Of a stretch of DNA of 17,219 nucleotides, positions 1 to 8,323 are shown piece by piece. Numbering within the stretch: position 1 is the stretch's first letter; each line of letters opens with the position of its first letter. The notes beneath the pieces were generated by a model. That model searched no databases. It was not told where the DNA came from and saw only the letters and a program-made list of their open reading frames with translations. The DNA is from Baffinella frigidus (lineage: Eukaryota; Cryptophyceae; Cryptomonadales; Baffinellaceae), in contig MU646333.1 of assembly GCA_026770585.1 (NCBI GenBank), positions 867,066 through 884,284 on the forward strand, in the 5' to 3' direction. The translations under genes and the position numbers were made by a program.

Positions 1-270
1 AACCCTAAACCCTAAACCCTAAACCCTAAACCCTAAACACTGAACCATAAACACTAAACCCTAAACCCTAAACACTGAACCATGAACCCTAAACCCTGAA
101 CCCTAAACCCTATACCCTAAACCTTTATCCCTAAAACCTGACCTCTAAACCCTAAACCCTAAACTCCAAACCCCAAACCCCAAACCCCAAACCCCAAACC
201 CCAAACCCTAAATCCTAAACCCTAAATCCTAAACCCTTAACCCTACACCCTATGCCCTATGCCCTAAAAG
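1..270. repeat. Telomere-like CCCTAAA array, C-rich on + strand
   Basis: The first 38 bases are clean CCCTAAA heptamers. The array then decays into variants (CACTGAA, CCATAAA, CCCCAAA, CCCTATG). C-rich sequence at the 5' end of the + strand is the polarity expected if base 1 lies at or near a left chromosome end. TTTAGGG telomeres are known in plants, many algae and several protist groups. Whether this is the physical telomere or a subtelomeric relic cannot be decided from the window. Confidence 0.9.
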
Positions 271-307
271 AGCGAACGACTGCCTTTGGGTGCTGTTTTC
301 CGGGTTT

Positions 308-475
308 GTGGTTGAGGGTTTGTGGTTGGAGTTTAGCGGTTTAGGGTTCAGGGTTTAGGGTTTAGGGTTGGACTCCAGGGATTCGTTTTCAGGCGCAGAG
401 GGTTTCAGGTCAAGGGTTTCAGGTTTAGGGTTTAGGGTTTAGGGTTGAGGGTTGAGGGTTTGAAGGTTGGGCAGG
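308..475. repeat. Inverted telomere-like tract, G-rich on + strand
   Basis: Degenerate TTTAGGG, TTGAGGG and TTTGTGG units run in the opposite orientation to bases 1-270, separated from them by about 40 unrelated bases. The strand switch shows that an inversion or inverted duplication has occurred close to the end. Confidence 0.8.
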
Positions 476-830
476 GTTTGGGTTGGACCCGGAGCGAACA
501 ACGTTGTTCGCCGTTGGGTGCACCTTCTCGCTTCTCGCGAGAACAAGGCACAGGATCAGCACCACCTGCCACCCAACACCCAAATTGGGGGGGGGGGTCA
601 AATTCACCCGTGAAATTTCGGGGGGGGCCGAATTTGTGGGGAGCCCAAATCTAAGTGGGAGCTCGAAGATGAGCAACACATCGCTCTCCACCAACCCGCA
701 GGGATGTCGCTGACGACGCGCATCACACCCTCGAGGTTCGTCCTCTAAAGGATCACCGGAGGACCAGCGGTGGTCTACGAACCTTTGATCAAAGGTCAAC
801 TTGCCTGAAGACAATCAACTTTAAGGATTT
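476..830. other. Non-genic stretch with G homopolymers
   Basis: No convincing gene is seen. The stretch holds an 11-base G run at 587-597 and an 8-base G run at 620-627 around a short imperfect inverted repeat. At 703-736 lies one copy of the CATCACACCCTC module that recurs three times at 1587-1962. Small open frames here exist on both strands and show no coding signature. Confidence 0.5.
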
Positions 831-839
831 TCTAATGCA

Positions 840-900
840 AATTGGTCACGTTACACCCGGATTCCGGCCCCAACGAAAACCCTCGAAGCCCACTGTGTGG
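840..900 (+). mobile_element. Partial C-family element, right end only (C0)
   Basis: The last 26 bases (875-900) match the right terminal repeat of the C-family elements (CGAAGCCCACTGTGTGG here). The preceding bases resemble the right half of the complete copy at 950-1108. The left half is absent, so this looks like a broken copy directly upstream of C1. Confidence 0.5.
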
Positions 901-949
901 ATGCTCGAATTGAAGATTTTGGAAAGGATGATCGATCCAGCGAACAGTG

Positions 950-1108
950 CACACAGCGGATTTCGAAAGGATTTTGAACGACCCCTGAGCGATTGCACCT
1001 AGGACCCTACGGTATGAAACCCGTAGGGACATAGGGGGGTTCCTGCGGGCAAGGTAACGGAAACTCGGGCTCTCAGAGCCCGAAAATCCCTTCGAAGCCC
1101 GCTGTGTG
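950..1108 (+). mobile_element. MITE-like element C1 with terminal inverted repeats
   Basis: A 159 bp non-coding element with imperfect terminal inverted repeats of about 26 bp: the left end begins CACACAGCGGATTTCGAA and the right end closes CGAAGCCCGCTGTGTG. Two internal stem-loops are visible: CCCTACGG/CCGTAGGG (1005-1028) and TCGGGCTCT/AGAGCCCGA around 1065-1083. The complete sister copy at 16384-16545 keeps both in the same order, the second with a weaker stem. Small size, inverted ends and lack of coding capacity fit a non-autonomous DNA transposon. No clear target-site duplication could be read. Confidence 0.7.
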
Positions 1109-1227
1109 GAGCCCAGATCTCAGTTACTCAGTAAAAAAGTTTGTTAAAAGGATTAAGAGGAAACCTCAACTTAACCCCGCATATTGATCAATCAGTTTTA
1201 ATTCGGGTTAGCTTCAGTTGCTCCAAG

Positions 1228-1391
1228 TGATCTCACCCGGTCGAGTGTTCGAGTCAAATACGATTCTAGGGATCTCGTATCCGATCTGCGACGAAAATTA
1301 CTACACGGACGTGACTGGACAAAGTCCGGTGTGTAGTAATTTTCGTTGCCAGATCGTATTCGAGTGAACTACTCGCTGCGATTTCATCTCG
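1228..1391. mobile_element. Palindromic element P1 of the ACTACAC-apex family
   Basis: The apex is a perfect 16-base inverted repeat, ACGAAAATTACTACAC (1291-1306) with its complement at 1331-1346. Outer arms pair as TCAAATACGAT (1254-1264) with ATCGTATTCGA (1353-1363). The left end GATCTCACCC and right end TTTCATCTC resemble the ends of P2 and P8. The left arm is clearly related to the left arm of P8 at 15572, including CTACACGGACGTGAC. No protein is encoded. Confidence 0.75.
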
Positions 1392-1527
1392 GAAGATAGC
1401 TGAATCAGTTCCTTTTCAATAGGAGGTTGAATAGGTGAAATTAGTTAAGGCATGGTAAATTTAATTAGTCCTCCTAATTAAATGAAAACGCCAATTAGGG
1501 AACTGATTCAGTTATCTTTCGAGATGA
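1384..1527. mobile_element. Foldback hairpin sharing an end with P1
   Basis: A 29-base arm (1384-1412) pairs with 1499-1527 with about two mismatches; the shared core is TGAATCAGTTCC. A smaller AT-rich stem sits near the centre at 1458-1482 (TTTAATTAG paired with CTAATTAAA). The right end reads GAGATGAGATTAGG, the same terminal motif as at the right ends of P2 and P8. The left end overlaps the right end of P1. Confidence 0.65.
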
Positions 1528-1536
1528 GATTAGGAG

Positions 1537-2004
1537 GATCAGGAGGATGATGGACGCCGCCTGCCCACGAAGCGCCAACCACCCTTGCTGACGACGCGCA
1601 TCACACCCTCTCGCACACCCTCTCACCCTCTCGCACACCCTCGAGGGTGTGATGCGCGTCGTCAGCGACATCCCTGCCCACGAAGAGCCTCCCACGCAAG
1701 AGCAGAGGGCTGAGTGCCGTGTAGTAAAAACCTGGGAATCCCAGGTTTTTGAAAGTTCATAAGTTGACATTCTCCCCAGAGAAAAATTGAAATTTCGGAA
1801 AGTTGGTACAAATCCCGTGTGAACTGAGCTGACTTGTTTTCTCAGGGCAGCCTTGCACTCTTGCGTGGTACCCAATTCCGTAGGCCTAACTACCTCACAC
1901 CCTCGAGGGTGTGCGATAGGGTGTGAGAGGGTGTGCGAGAGGGTGTGATGCGCGTCGTCAGCTGCGATCAGATCAGGAGGATGATGGACGCCGCCTGCCC
2001 ACGA
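1537..2004. mobile_element. Composite foldback between 34 bp direct repeats
   Basis: A perfect 34-base direct repeat (1537-1570 and 1971-2004, starting GATCAGGAGGATGATGG) brackets a large inverted structure. Inside, the module GACGACGCGCATCACACCC occurs forward at 1587-1610 and inverted at 1643-1666 and 1939-1962, next to two copies of the perfect 18-base palindrome CACACCCTCGAGGGTGTG (1634-1651, 1896-1913). Further arms pair around 1690-1710 and 1843-1867. The direct repeats could be a very long target-site duplication or segmental-duplication scars. Confidence 0.6.
1726..1750. repeat. Perfect odd-length palindrome
   Basis: AAAAACCTGGGA, one central A, then its reverse complement. It sits near the middle of the composite foldback and may mark its apex. 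Confidence 0.6.
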
Positions 2005-2054
2005 CGAGCCAGCCAGGATCATCGAAACATCCACTTTTGACATCTTTCAAGCCA

Positions 2055-2083
2055 GACGCAGATCGCGGCCACTTTGGTACCCA
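2055..2083 (+). repeat. 29 bp dispersed repeat, copy 1
   Basis: Twenty-nine bases beginning GACGCAGATCGC are identical to 3663-3691. The sequence around the two copies differs. Function unknown. Confidence 0.6.
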
Positions 2084-2460
2084 ACCCAGACGCCCCTGCG
2101 CCGCCGGTGTCCCACCCCATCTTGCCCACAGGGGTGGGCCGATCCCTATCCTGAGCTCAGTGGCAGGGATGGTCCACAGGATACCCGTCCCCGAGACCTT
2201 CCATCAAGCCTCGCTCCTGCTCTCCCCTTTTGCAAGGGCGCGTGAGAAATGACAAACGAAACCTTGGAGCCGTTCGAAGTTGACTGCGATTTTTCAGTCA
2301 ACTCGCGAAGTGTCATTTCCTGCATCGCAAGAGGTCCATGCCCGTTTCGCCTCCCCATGCACCCCTCCCTATGTCTGGCGGCCGCCGCACGGAGCAACCG
2401 ATCATCGTTCCAGCTCGCGATGCTGCCGCGCGTGCTTTTCCCTCTGGCTTTTGTGGTTCT
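2084..2460. other. Unassigned stretch with a small foldback
   Basis: No gene is supported; frames here overlap in several registers on both strands. A 74 bp foldback spans 2246-2319: outer arms GAAATGACA and TGTCATTTC, inner arms AGTTGACTG (2278-2286) and CAGTCAACT (2295-2303). Confidence 0.45.
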
Positions 2461-2965
2461 GCGTTTCGGGTTTCGGGTTTCGGGTTCGGGATTTCCAATT
2501 CAGCTCGATTTTTTTGGATGTTTGGGTTTGGAGTTTTGGGGTTTGGTGTTGAGGGCATGGGTTTGCCCGGTTTGGTGTTTAGGGGTTACGGTTTTGTGCT
2601 TGCATTTAGGGATCACTTGATCTGGCTAAGTTGTGTCAACTTTCATTTAGGGCTGGGCGAATGTGAATTCGGGGACGCGATTTTTGTAACAGAGTAAAAC
2701 CTTTTAGGGGGGCACGTGGTTTTTGAGAGAATGCAAGTTGCATTCACTCACGACAATCGGCCAGATCAAGGACCAGGGTTCAAGGTTTTTGGTTTTTGAT
2801 GTTCGTTTGCGTTGCTGGATTTGGGTTTGGGGTTCAGGAGGTTGGGTTCGGGGTTTTGTACTCGGGGTAGTGTTTGTTTTTGGAAATGGGTTGTGATTTG
2901 GGGTTTGGAGTTTGGGGTTTGGGGTTTGGGGGTTTGGGGTTAGGGGTTGGGGATTGGGGTTTACC
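2461..2965. repeat. Degenerate G-rich telomere-like tract
   Basis: The tract begins with TTTCGGG units near 2466 and continues with GGTTTGGGG, GTTTAGGGG and TTGGGGTTT variants, densest at 2893-2965. The + strand is G-rich throughout, opposite to most telomere-like DNA in the window. The open frames it contains on both strands are low-complexity artefacts. Confidence 0.65.
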
Positions 2966-4158
2966 AACACTGCCGCCACGCCCCCCCCCCCACACACCAG
3001 AGAGGCTAGGCTTCCACAGGACCTAGAGAAAGGACCTGCAGAATCTACACGCTCTGTGATAAGGGGGGGAGAGGCACGAACGCCCCCATGTCACCCTTAT
3101 CAGGTGTTACCGTCCCACGGCAGGCCATTAGTCAGAATTTCGGGACGCAAAGGTTCGTTTCCTGGTCCTAAATGAGTGCGCGGTCCCACGTGAGAGGCAG
3201 CTCCTCGTCCTTCCACGCCGGATTTGTTACTCCGAGTCTCGGATCCGTGTACACACTTTGAAATAAGTCTTGTATCCGAAATTCCGACTTATGACCTGGC
3301 GTGAATAGGCTTGTTTCCGTCTTAGTCGGCCAGTCTGAGGTCTGAGTTTGCTTTCAAGCAGCGTTCGACATACCTTCAAGAGAAGCCGCGATAACAGGGG
3401 GGGTGGGGCAGTGCCCGGCAACCCTCCTGGGACTGGTTGCATTCTCTCTCACGAAAGGACCTCTATCAAGTTGATGTGATCCAGTACGTTCCCTGCCAGA
3501 GGCAAATTTTGACCGCCGCCACAGGTCGCCCAGCACCCCAACGTATCGCCCGGCCTCCTTCGCATGGTTGGTCGCAGAGAAACTCCTGAAACGACACCAA
3601 CCAGCGGGGCCCATCGGGCATGTGTGGCCTCGTTCCAGCGATTCAATCTCCAACACCCGCCCGACGCAGATCGCGGCCACTTTGGTACCCACCTCCTCGG
3701 ATTTTCGGGGAGGGACTTGTCCCGTAGCCTACCGAGTGGTTGCAAGTTGTCCTCTGTTGCAAATCATCGATGGGCCATAAGGTCCTTTTGGTGTTAACTG
3801 CTCCCAACACAGCTCAACAACACGCCTTTCCGTAGAAAAGATCTGCAGAAAAAGCATTTTTGCTTTCGGATCGCTTGTAGCTCTCCAATGCAGAGGCTCG
3901 TGAAGAGGGGATAAAGGGTGGTTCTCTTGGGGTGTTTGAGTAAATCCACGAGGACCGCGCTCGCACACACACCGAACCCAAGTCAGCCTTTATGAGGCTC
4001 ATGGTATCCCATGGTTGAAATAGGAGCTTCAGCCACGGATGCCCCAGAGGAAACAAGATTCCAAAAGGTGAGATGGGTTGCGCGGGGGTCCTTGAGGTGA
4101 GGTGAGATATTTTTTATGATCAGGCACCACACTTATTGACCAAAGAGGTGCTTTGGTG
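2966..4158. other. 1.2 kb stretch with no supported gene
   Basis: The stretch opens with a C run at 2982-2991. It carries the second copy of a 29-base repeat (3663-3691) and otherwise looks like single-copy DNA. Overlapping open frames of about 70-110 codons occur on the minus strand (3354-3692 and 3449-3745) and shorter ones on the plus strand. None shows codon bias, recognisable motifs or clear splice sites. A diverged gene fragment cannot be excluded. Confidence 0.4.
3663..3691 (+). repeat. 29 bp dispersed repeat, copy 2
   Basis: Identical to 2055-2083 over 29 bases, and followed by different sequence. Confidence 0.6.
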
Positions 4159-4217
4159 CTTATTGACACTTATTGACTTTATTCGAAAGTGAAATGCACG
4201 GCACAGAATTGAGGCGA
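4159..4217 (+). repeat. Direct repeat J, copy 1, upstream of element A1
   Basis: A 59-base segment containing TTTATTCGAAAGTG and ending in TTGAGGCGA is repeated at 4678-4741 with small indels. The two copies bracket 460 bp that includes element A1. Confidence 0.65.
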
Positions 4218-4373
4218 GCTTAGAAAAATATCCGGGTAATCATCCGGTTGAATCCTAAGGCAAGAAACTGCCACTAGGACTCCTACCCATAGTAGGGGAG
4301 ATTCACCAAGATTTTACCCACCAAAACCCGGTGACGGATCACCGGTCGGTGAGGCAAGCCCCTGATTTCTATC

Positions 4374-4603
4374 CCCGATTGACTTTACAAGTGATTTTAC
4401 CGCGGCCGAACATTCTCTCTTCGGACCGATTGACTTTCGATTGCGGGTTTTACGTTTCTCGGGCACTTGTAAGAGATGTCGCCCGAAATCGGGCAGCCTG
4501 CGGCGCAAAAAGCCAGATAAAAACACTCGCAAAGTCAATCGGGAAGAAATGGTTTCTTCCCGAGTTGGCAGCTGTAGAACCGCTCCCAACTCGGGAAGAA
4601 ACC
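4374..4603 (+). mobile_element. Inverted-repeat element A1
   Basis: Terminal inverted repeats begin CCCGATTGACTTTAC at 4374 and close at 4543 with the complement, spanning 170 bp. A second stem-loop follows directly: GGTTTCTTCCCGAGTTGG (4551-4568) pairs perfectly with 4586-4603. The whole 230 bp unit recurs at 6223-6452, more than 90% identical by eye, with both stems intact. One frame stays open in both copies, but nearly all differences in it change the amino acid, so it is taken as non-coding. It fits a MITE-like family. Confidence 0.75.
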
Positions 4604-4677
4604 AATACCACTTACGAGCTCATACTCTCCCGTGAAGCACCCACGAGGCCTCCACCTCATCCACACACACAGTTGCA

Positions 4678-4741
4678 CTTATTGACACTCATTGACTTTA
4701 TTCGAAAGTGAGAATGCACGGTGCAAGAATAATTGAGGCGA
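4678..4741 (+). repeat. Direct repeat J, copy 2, downstream of element A1
   Basis: Matches 4159-4217 with a few insertions. Position and length suggest either a segmental duplication interrupted by A1 or remnants of a larger element with direct terminal repeats. Confidence 0.65.
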
Positions 4742-5067
4742 CCCCGGGCTGGGCAAAGAGGGAAAGTGACTTTACTGATGGCGACGGACGAAAAGTGACT
4801 TTACTAACGAAAGTGACTTAAAATCCCGGGGGGACGTTTTCCCTATTTGATGACGTCAGCATAGTCCATTAAAGTGTGGTCTCGTCCGTTTTTAAACAAG
4901 TTTTGACTAGTGTTGCGTCTCGAAGCGTTTTGTCTCGAGTCTCGAGCCTCGTTTCTCGAGAAATAACTTCTCGAGTCTCGAACCTCACTTCTCGAGAAAT
5001 GGATTCCAGAGAAGAGAGAGAGAGAGAAAACGACAAGGTACGTCTGCATGTGCACTGCAACACCAGT

Positions 5068-5107
5068 CCTGAGGCGGGCCCGTCAGTCCCGAGGCGGGCC
5101 CGTCCGA
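5068..5107 (+). repeat. GC-rich tandem pair
   Basis: The unit CAGTCCYGAGGCGGGCCCGT occurs twice in direct tandem inside element B. Confidence 0.6.
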
Positions 5108-5254
5108 AAAAAAGTGACTTTTGAACTTTCGACTTTTTTTTGGATCTCGTGAAGGATCCGCGATGAGCGGCGGCTCTGCTTCCATGGAGGGGATCGAGGA
5201 GGGTATGGAGGAGGTTGCGTGGTGCTTGCGTGGACCTGCTTCTTTTTGATGCCG

Positions 5255-5445
5255 TACATGTACAGAGGTACCTCGCTCATAAGAGAGGTACTGGGTTACC
5301 TCGATCACAAGAAAGGTACCGGTACTGGGTGACCTCGCTCATAAGAAAGCGCCTCCTGCTAGGGCACCACAGTAGGTCTATGTCTACTAGGACCCTACGG
5401 TGGTCCTAGGGGGGGGGGGTTCTTAGAAGAGAGGTACCCATGTAG
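5255..5445. mobile_element. D-family foldback D1
   Basis: ACCTCGCTCATAAG occurs at 5270 and 5330, with a variant between. The right part returns inverted as TTCTTAGAAGAGAGGTACC, with TACATG and CATGTA at the outer edges. An 11-base G run lies at 5409-5419 beside CCTAGG. The same module recurs at 5481 and 8781. Translations of this repeat give open frames on both strands that should not be taken as proteins. Confidence 0.6.
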
Positions 5446-5480
5446 AGAGAGAGAATGAATCTCGCTAGGATCTGTGCCAT

Positions 5481-5550
5481 ACAGGGGTACCTCGCTCATA
5501 AGAAAGCCCCCCCCTAGGACCACCATAGGGCCCTTGCCGTACGGGGAGAG
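5481..5550 (+). mobile_element. D-family half element D2
   Basis: AGGGGTACCTCGCTCATAAG followed by a C run and CCTAGGACCACCATAGGG matches the left half of D3 at 8781-8866. The inverted right half is missing. Confidence 0.6.
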
Positions 5551-5682
5551 GCATTTCTCGAAACTTCTCGTTTCTCGAACAATTTCTCGAGATCTCGAGA
5601 TTTCTCGAGTCTCGAACCTCGCTTCTCGAGGTCGCATATCCACTTCTCGAGTCTCGAAGAATTCTTCGAGACGCAACACTAG

Positions 5683-6025
5683 TTTTGACCTTGTTTTACG
5701 TGCATATTGCATAGGGTCACGCGCACGAGTGTACCTCGTGAGGTCACGAGTGTACCTCGTGAGGTCACGACTGTTCTCGAACATTCGAAATTCTCTACGT
5801 GTGCCCCTTGCCCCTACGTCATTTTGCGCCCCTCCGAAATGACCCTTCCCGATGTCTGATGAGCTGAAATCTGAGAGCACATCCAAGCAAAAACTTTCAA
5901 AGTTGGTGTCAGAAACCGGTCTCAGAATTGATGTTCGGATTTTCCCTGAAAATATTTCAAGCAGAAACATGAAATCCCAAGGGGGCTGAAATAGATTTTA
6001 ATAGGGCACGCGACGAGAATAGAAA
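5683..6025. other. Intergenic stretch with a short tandem repeat
   Basis: No gene is supported. A unit of about 22 bp (GTCACGAGTGTACCTCGTGAG) is repeated around 5725-5770, with a partial copy before it. The rest looks like single-copy DNA. Confidence 0.5.
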
Positions 6026-6206
6026 CGATCTAATCCCGCCAGGTATTTGATTTAAATGGTTGGGAGTTCCCCGAATCAACGAAATTTACTACACAATTGG
6101 ACAAATCAGTCGTGTCCAGCCCTGGACGTGACCAATTGTGTGGTAAATTTCATGTATTCGGGGAACTTCCAACCATTTAAAACAAATACCTGGCGGGATG
6201 AGATCG
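6026..6206. mobile_element. Palindromic element P2, 75 bp arms
   Basis: Bases 6026-6100 pair with 6132-6206 almost without gaps, leaving a 31-base loop. The apex-proximal part carries ACGAAATTTACTACACA and its near complement; the distal arm (for example GCCAGGTATTTG, GAGTTCCCCGAAT) is unlike other P elements here. The ends read GATCTAATCCC and GGGATGAGATC. This is the cleanest member of the family. Confidence 0.85.
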
Positions 6207-6222
6207 GAAAACAACCTTCTTC

Positions 6223-6452
6223 CCCGATTGACTTTACAAGTGATTTTACCGCGGCCGAATATTCTTTCTTCGAACAGATTGACTTTCGATTGCAGGTTTT
6301 ACGTTTCTCGGGCAATTGTACGAGATGTCGCCCGAAATCGGGTAGCCTGCGGCGCAAAAATCCAGATAAAAACACTTGTAAAGTCAATCGGGAAGAAATG
6401 GTTTCTTCCCGAGTTGGCAGCTGTAGAACCGCTCCCAACTCGGGAAGAAACC
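6223..6452 (+). mobile_element. Inverted-repeat element A2
   Basis: Second copy of the 230 bp A element, starting 17 bases after P2 ends. Terminal repeats lie at 6223 and 6392, with the adjacent perfect 18 bp stem at 6400-6417 and 6435-6452. Differences from A1 are scattered single bases, and the terminal pairing is better here (CACTTGTAAAGTC against CACTCGCAAAGTC in A1). Confidence 0.75.
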
Positions 6453-6594
6453 ATTACTTTATTGTTTCCTCTTGCCCCCACCGTAACCATGGGAAAGTGA
6501 AATCTCTCCCCTTGCCGTAACGTGCCCCTACAGGCACCCGCTCTGGACGTGATCCCGCGGACTGAGCGGTACCTCGTGTGATCCCAGAGTGCTC

Positions 6595-7623
6595 ATGGAT
6601 GTCGCGCAGCAGATGTGGCGCGCCTCGCGGCATCCGAACCTGAAAATGATGCTCTCCCCGGATGAGGCGTTTCCGGAGGGGGCGATCCATCAGTATCGGA
6701 GGGGCCCTGGTCGACGGGGGAGCACGTACACGCTGAAAAGCGAAAAGATAGACATGATGAAGACCGATCATGGGAAAAAGCTTGCTATGGTGGTTGCAGG
6801 GGCCTTCACCCGATCCTCCGTGGAAAGCGAGAATGCATGGACGAAAGGCAGTCCACGAGCGGGTCCTGAGTTCTCACAAAAGGAGATTGACAAATTGCGG
6901 GCGACCGTTCTCAATCTGGGCTGCTGCGCTTCTCTCCTCACCCGACGGCGCGACAACGGAGGGACCGCCAACGCGAACATCGTTCGCGCGGGCATGCCTT
7001 CCCCTGGCTCCCCCAAGCAGGTTTCTCCATTTCCAAGAACGACAAGCGGCACCACCACGGCTAGCGTCGCCTCGTCCGTTGCCGCGAGGGGTTCCAGGAG
7101 GAGGCAGTCGCTCTCGCCGGAGCCAGGCAAGGTGCTCGAGAAGCTCGAAGGCATCTGCGATGAAGGCGACATGGCCCTCCCGGCCTGGAAGCGAGAGCGC
7201 GGCCTCCAGATCCGCGCCACGCACCGCGCCGCGCTCGCTGCTCTCTCCCCGCGCTCCTCCCTCGCTGCTCTCTCCCCGCGCGCCTCCGCCTTGTCACCGC
7301 GCGCCTCCGCGTCGCCGCGCGCGTGGGAGAATCTGACCCGCACGGCCTCGTCGCCGCGCGCATGGGGGCGCCCCCCCCGAACGGCCAGCGACACCTCCGC
7401 TCGCAGCGACGGGGGGACACCCCTGTCCCCACGGGGGCCCCTGTGGGGACAGGCCCTCACCCCTGCGGCTTCCCCACAGCCCCCCCCCCTCGCGGCTGTG
7501 TCCCCACAGCCCCCCCCCCCCGCGGCGGCTCCGCGACCTTCCCGACCAGAGATGATTACGACTAACTTCACGGAGGAGGAGGAGCAGCGCGCGGGCACCG
7601 CGTTCGACGGGTCTCAGCCCTGA
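6595..7623 (+). CDS. Unrecognised 342-residue Ser/Pro/Ala-rich protein
   Basis: This is the only long frame with a coding look: codons before the low-complexity tail mostly end in G or C, and the frame closes at TGA 7621. The frame is open from 6553; the first ATG is 6595, so that start was chosen, though an upstream exon joined near CCCAG (6584-6588) is possible. Residues 1-105 look foldable, with mixed charge and helical stretches (EIDKLRATVLNLG). From about residue 135 the chain becomes Ser, Thr and Pro rich. Residues 212-262 repeat ALSPRAS-like units holding several SP sites of the proline-directed kinase type. Two proline runs follow, then an acidic EEEE stretch and a short tail. No signal peptide, membrane segment or known domain was recognised. 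The antisense strand is also open over much of this region, so GC bias may inflate the frame. The last codons recur downstream in a satellite. Function unknown. Confidence 0.5.
   Translation: MDVAQQMWRASRHPNLKMMLSPDEAFPEGAIHQYRRGPGRRGSTYTLKSEKIDMMKTDHGKKLAMVVAGAFTRSSVESENAWTKGSPRAGPEFSQKEIDKLRATVLNLGCCASLLTRRRDNGGTANANIVRAGMPSPGSPKQVSPFPRTTSGTTTASVASSVAARGSRRRQSLSPEPGKVLEKLEGICDEGDMALPAWKRERGLQIRATHRAALAALSPRSSLAALSPRASALSPRASASPRAWENLTRTASSPRAWGRPPRTASDTSARSDGGTPLSPRGPLWGQALTPAASPQPPPLAAVSPQPPPPAAAPRPSRPEMITTNFTEEEEQRAGTAFDGSQP
7422..7453. repeat. Stem-loop within the Pro-rich part of the frame
   Basis: CCTGTCCCCAC (7422-7432) pairs perfectly with 7443-7453. Directly downstream, CCCCACAG followed by a C run and CGCGGC occurs twice in tandem (about 7472-7528), so this part of the frame has grown by slippage or duplication. 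Confidence 0.55.
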
Positions 7624-8250
7624 ACCTTCACCCGACCTCGAGTCGAGACCTTGCGAACCTTTAGGATCGATTCCATCCCGCCATAGCCGGACACACCGCC
7701 CTTCCCCCTGAACCTCCCTGCACCCTGGACACTACACCCCACACCCTACACCCTGCACCCTGAACCCTCAACCCTCAACCTTCAACCCTAAGCGCCGCGT
7801 TCGACGGGTCTCAGCCCTCAACCCTAAACCCTAAATCTCCCTGCACCCTGGACACTACACCCTTCACCCCACACCCTACACCCTGAACCCTAAACCTTCA
7901 ACCCTCAACCTCCCTGCACCCTGGACACTACACCCCACAACCTGCACCCTACACCCTGAAACCTCAACCCTGAAACCTCGACCCTAAGCGCCGGGTTCGA
8001 CGGGTGGATCCCTGGACCCTGGACACTACACCCTGCACCCTACACCCTACACCCTACACCCTACACCCTACACCCTGAACCCTGCACCCTACACCCTGAA
8101 CCCTGAACACTACACCCCACACCCTACACCCTACACCCTACACACTGCACCCTGCACCCTGCACCCTACCCCCTACACCCTGAACCCTGAATCCTGAACC
8201 CTGCACCCTAAACCCCTAAAACCCTCAACTCCACACCCTACACCAGGTGG
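7601..8250. repeat. Telomere-like satellite with a ~196 bp higher-order unit
   Basis: Short C-rich units (CACCCTA, CCCTGAA, CCCTCAA) dominate. On top of them lies a longer period: GTTCGACGGGT occurs at 7602, 7799 and 7995, 196-197 bases apart, and CACCCTGGACACTACACCC occurs at least three times. The first of these copies is the 3' end of the frame at 6595-7623, so the coding end and the satellite share ancestry. Confidence 0.75.
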
Positions 8251-8323
8251 CGGGAGCGCGCCGATCAGAAGCGCGCAAAACGGGCGTTGGGGACAGGTGA
8301 CCCCTGCACCCGCCCCGAGTCTT

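Larger units (their letters stand above)
4907..5682. mobile_element. CTCGAG-rich element B with inverted ends
   Basis: The left end CTAGTGTTGCGTCTCGAAG (4907-4925) is the exact reverse complement of 5664-5682. The ends also share a nearby ACAAG beyond the repeat. Inside each end lies a block dense in TTCTCGAG and GTCTCGAG (4930-5000 and 5555-5660), arranged as mirror subterminal arrays. The centre is occupied by two D-family repeats and a GC-rich tandem pair. No transposase is encoded, so this looks like a non-autonomous foldback or Mutator-like element carrying nested insertions. Confidence 0.65.

Noticed and set aside
1495-2043. 182-residue minus-strand frame
   Set aside because: It spans the large inverted composite; similar peptides appear twice because the DNA is palindromic.
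2249-2697. Overlapping plus-strand frames of 90-123 codons
   Set aside because: Three registers are open together and the later residues come from G-rich telomere-like DNA.
5395-5970. 191-residue minus-strand frame
   Set aside because: It runs through D repeats and the CTCGAG array of element B; its peptides are repeat translations.
4331-6520. Frame shared by A1 and A2 (SGSLRRK, PDKNT peptides)
   Set aside because: It is open in both copies, but almost all base differences in it change the amino acid, so selection on a protein is not supported.
6768-7598. Long antisense open frame over the main coding region
   Set aside because: It mirrors the plus-strand frame, is rich in Arg, Gly and Ala as expected from GC bias, and adds no independent coding signal.
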